Part shown: positions 62,285 through 64,000 of the stretch, in pieces
How the letters are laid out: each line of letters begins with the position of its first letter
How positions within the stretch are numbered: the stretch's first letter is position 1
NCBI GenBank assembly: GCA_963170055.1
Contig: CAUJGJ010000083.1
Location: forward strand, 2,004,101-2,068,100
Source of the DNA: Halisarca cf. caerulea
Lineage: Eukaryota > Porifera > Demospongiae > Chondrillida > Halisarcidae
Length of the DNA stretch: 64,000 nucleotides
Reading direction: 5' to 3'
The notes under the pieces: generated by a model
The model's database searches: none
Seen by the model: only the letters and a program-made list of their open reading frames with translations
What the model was told of the DNA's origin: nothing
Translations under genes and position numbers: made by a program

Positions 62285-62360
62285 TGGCCGCCCACATGCG
62301 GTTCCAGGGGTCTAAAATTTTAATTTTTTTGAAATTTTAAAAATTTAGACCCCCTAGCGT
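62285..62360. repeat. Inverted GGGGTCTAAAATTTT repeat
   Basis: GGGGTCTAAAATTTTAATTT and AAATTTTAAAAATTTAGACC form a hairpin. Similar GGGGGCCTAGAATTG / CTAAGCCCGGGGG units recur at about 62985-63115. Confidence 0.5.
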
Positions 62361-63430
62361 GAGATTAGGCCCACGTACCTTCAGAAAATGGCAGTAGATG
62401 TGAAATGTTTCTATAATTAGGCATTTCTTTTGCCTCACAGGCTTTGAAAGGAATGGCCTCATCTCTCCTTTGTATGTTAAAGCAGTTAATGAGATGTTAC
62501 ATCATGCATTGCATTTGGTTTGCTCATAGTATCTATGGTTTGCTGTAGTACTATTGTGCATCAGTGAAGGATCATGTTCTGATAACATGAAGAAGACCTT
62601 CTCATGATAACGAGAACTAATTTTATGGGTGCCCTAAAGTTCACCTTCATGAGGTTTGACTGTAACCATTACAATAATATCATTATAATTCTCTCATACC
62701 TGAATCCGGGCCATGTGGGAAGTTTCCACTAAAACAAAAAAATCAGTCAAAAAGGCCAATGTGAACAATCCACAGTCTGTTTTTGTATGCAAAAGTGAAC
62801 CTAATGAATTTACAATCAAATTAATACTTTAAATCGATCAATTACATGAAAATTGCCTCAAAAGTAGCTCGTGCCATGTATGCCTCTCTTCAGTATGACT
62901 TTAATCTTGCAAGGCTAGCAATGATGGTAATACCTGCAAATAGATTGAGATCTATTTGTGTGGCTGTAACTGTCATTTTTGTAGGGGGGGGGGGTAATTT
63001 CATAAGTTAAATTTCCAGAATTTTAAAATTACACCCCTGGGGGGCCTAGAATTGTAACATTCTAAGCCCGGGGGCTCAAAATTTTTAAATTCTAGACCTG
63101 GGGGCCTGAAATGCCCACCATTTTTCGGGCTTGATTTCGTTCATTAGGAGAAGCAAACACTTAGAACAAGAGGGGACCTTTTGTTGCACAATCTGCAGGC
63201 AAAGACCTTGAATTTTTTTAATCCCCAAAAATTTATGACCCCAAGAAATAAGGCTAGCCATGAAATCTTTGTACTACAAAATTTCCTGACATATAGTATA
63301 ATATATAGAGACCAGCATGATAGTGCACATGCACAGTTGAGAAAACATGTATAGACAGGACCATATCTTTGGTCATGATTGTGGGAATAAAGCCCCTCTT
63401 TGTTTGGTTGTATCAGAGCTGTATATATAT
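62360..63430. other. Intergenic, repeats only
   Basis: Poly-G and GGGGGCC-type hairpin units near 62985-63115 and a MITE half-end near 62650; no coding sequence supported. Confidence 0.5.
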
Positions 63431-63434
63431 TTTT

Positions 63435-63635
63435 ATATTTGTCCGCCTATTGGCGTGAAAGTGGTACGTGGGAATGGGTGTTGACCCCCAGGTGCAAAGT
63501 ATACCTTATACATATACAGTATGTCAGGGGAAGCTATTATGCACTCTGACACTGGATGCCGGGTATTATTATATACAATACCTTTGTGAGTGGGGCTGGG
63601 AAGCACCTGGGGGTAGCCCTGCCCTGAAAACACAA
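63435..63635. repeat. Diverged relative of the 9.0-9.4 kb element
   Basis: TCCGCCTATTGGCGTGAAAG, GACCCCCAGGTGCAAAG and AGCACCTGGGGGTAGCC, the last being an inverted match of the CCCCCAGGTGC word, so the segment is partly fold-back. Confidence 0.4.
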
Positions 63636-63647
63636 GTGACACCTCTG

Positions 63648-63798
63648 TAGTCCGACATTCTCTCTAATCTGATCGTTTAATGAGGTACAGTCACCATGTT
63701 ACAGTATGGTAAGAGGCACTCTGCATGATAACCTCCTATAATCTGACATTATTCTCAGGTCCCATTGAGTGTTGGATTATAGAGAGGTTTCACTGCAT
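63648..63798. mobile_element. Tigger/pogo-like MITE, diverged
   Basis: CTGTAGTCCGACATTCTCTC at the left and GGATTATAGAGAGGTTTCACTG at the right form a weak inverted pair (the repeat phrase is 'TCCGACATT ... TAATCTGA'). A further half-element, ATGAGGTTTGACTGTA, is visible near 62649-62664. Confidence 0.45.
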
Positions 63799-64000
63799 GT
63801 ATATAGATTGTTTGGTGGAAGATGCAAGGCATCAAACACTATATAGCTATAGGGACAGTCTAGTTGGCTAGACTAGTTTAGTCTTGCACGTCGTCATGGT
63901 GAGAATGAGTCTGGATGTATAATGATATCAGATAATAAGAGCCAACCATGGTATTAATCCTGCACATGTGTCACTTTCCTGTGAAGCGCATCTGGTCAAC

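Overview
This window is eukaryotic nuclear DNA. Its genes have many short exons with GT-AG borders, and it is rich in microsatellites and in many classes of transposable element. The gene content (a plasma-membrane-type Na+/H+ exchanger, kelch-propeller membrane proteins, a CARD-like death-fold exon) and the repeats (R2/NeSL-like LINEs, a Penelope-like element with a GIY-YIG domain, hAT- and Tigger-like MITEs, many fold-back elements) point to an invertebrate animal. A non-bilaterian such as a sponge seems most likely to me, but that is an inference. No rRNA, tRNA, CRISPR or bacterial-type operon was seen. All confident genes lie on the minus strand; the degraded LINEs are on the plus strand.

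Layout. 0.3-17.2 kb: a 17-exon SLC9-type Na+/H+ exchanger (NHE), complete from its signal peptide through the transmembrane domain and into the start of the cytoplasmic tail; the tail runs off the left edge. 17.5-18.5 kb: an intronless 285-aa gene with the hallmarks of retroposition. 19-25.3 kb: two degraded LINEs with a restriction-like endonuclease. 25.5-26.1 kb: a fold-back element. 27.5-32.7 kb: kelch-transmembrane gene K1, whose first intron is full of transposon debris. 33-36.4 kb: gene-poor. 37.3-41.1 kb: a related, more divergent kelch-transmembrane gene, K3. 41.6-42.0 kb: the CARD-like ORF. 42.2-43.1 kb: a 15-bp-unit minisatellite. 44.4-45.4 kb: small coding-like pieces. 46.5-53.5 kb: a second NHE copy, truncated and frameshifted. 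54.8-62.2 kb: kelch-transmembrane gene K2. 62.3-64 kb: repeats only.

The main structural point is a direct segmental duplication. About 7.2-32.7 kb (5' half of NHE plus K1) matches about 45.1-62.25 kb (NHE copy 2 plus K2), in the same order and orientation. Some insertions are shared by both copies (Penelope-like element, two MITEs, poly-C tract) and so predate the duplication. Others are in one copy only (retroposed gene, LINEs, a 63-bp hairpin with a 9-bp target duplication), so the window carries its own relative clock. NHE copy 1 looks functional. NHE copy 2 lacks the last seven exons and has a 2-bp deletion giving an early stop, so it is called a pseudogene. K1 and K2 are both open over their full length.

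No bacterial-style defence or metabolic system is present. The least familiar items are the three-member kelch plus double-transmembrane family beside a CARD-like ORF, the retroposed 285-aa gene, and the fold-back families. Exon borders were placed by eye from reading frame, GT-AG sites and agreement between the duplicated copies.
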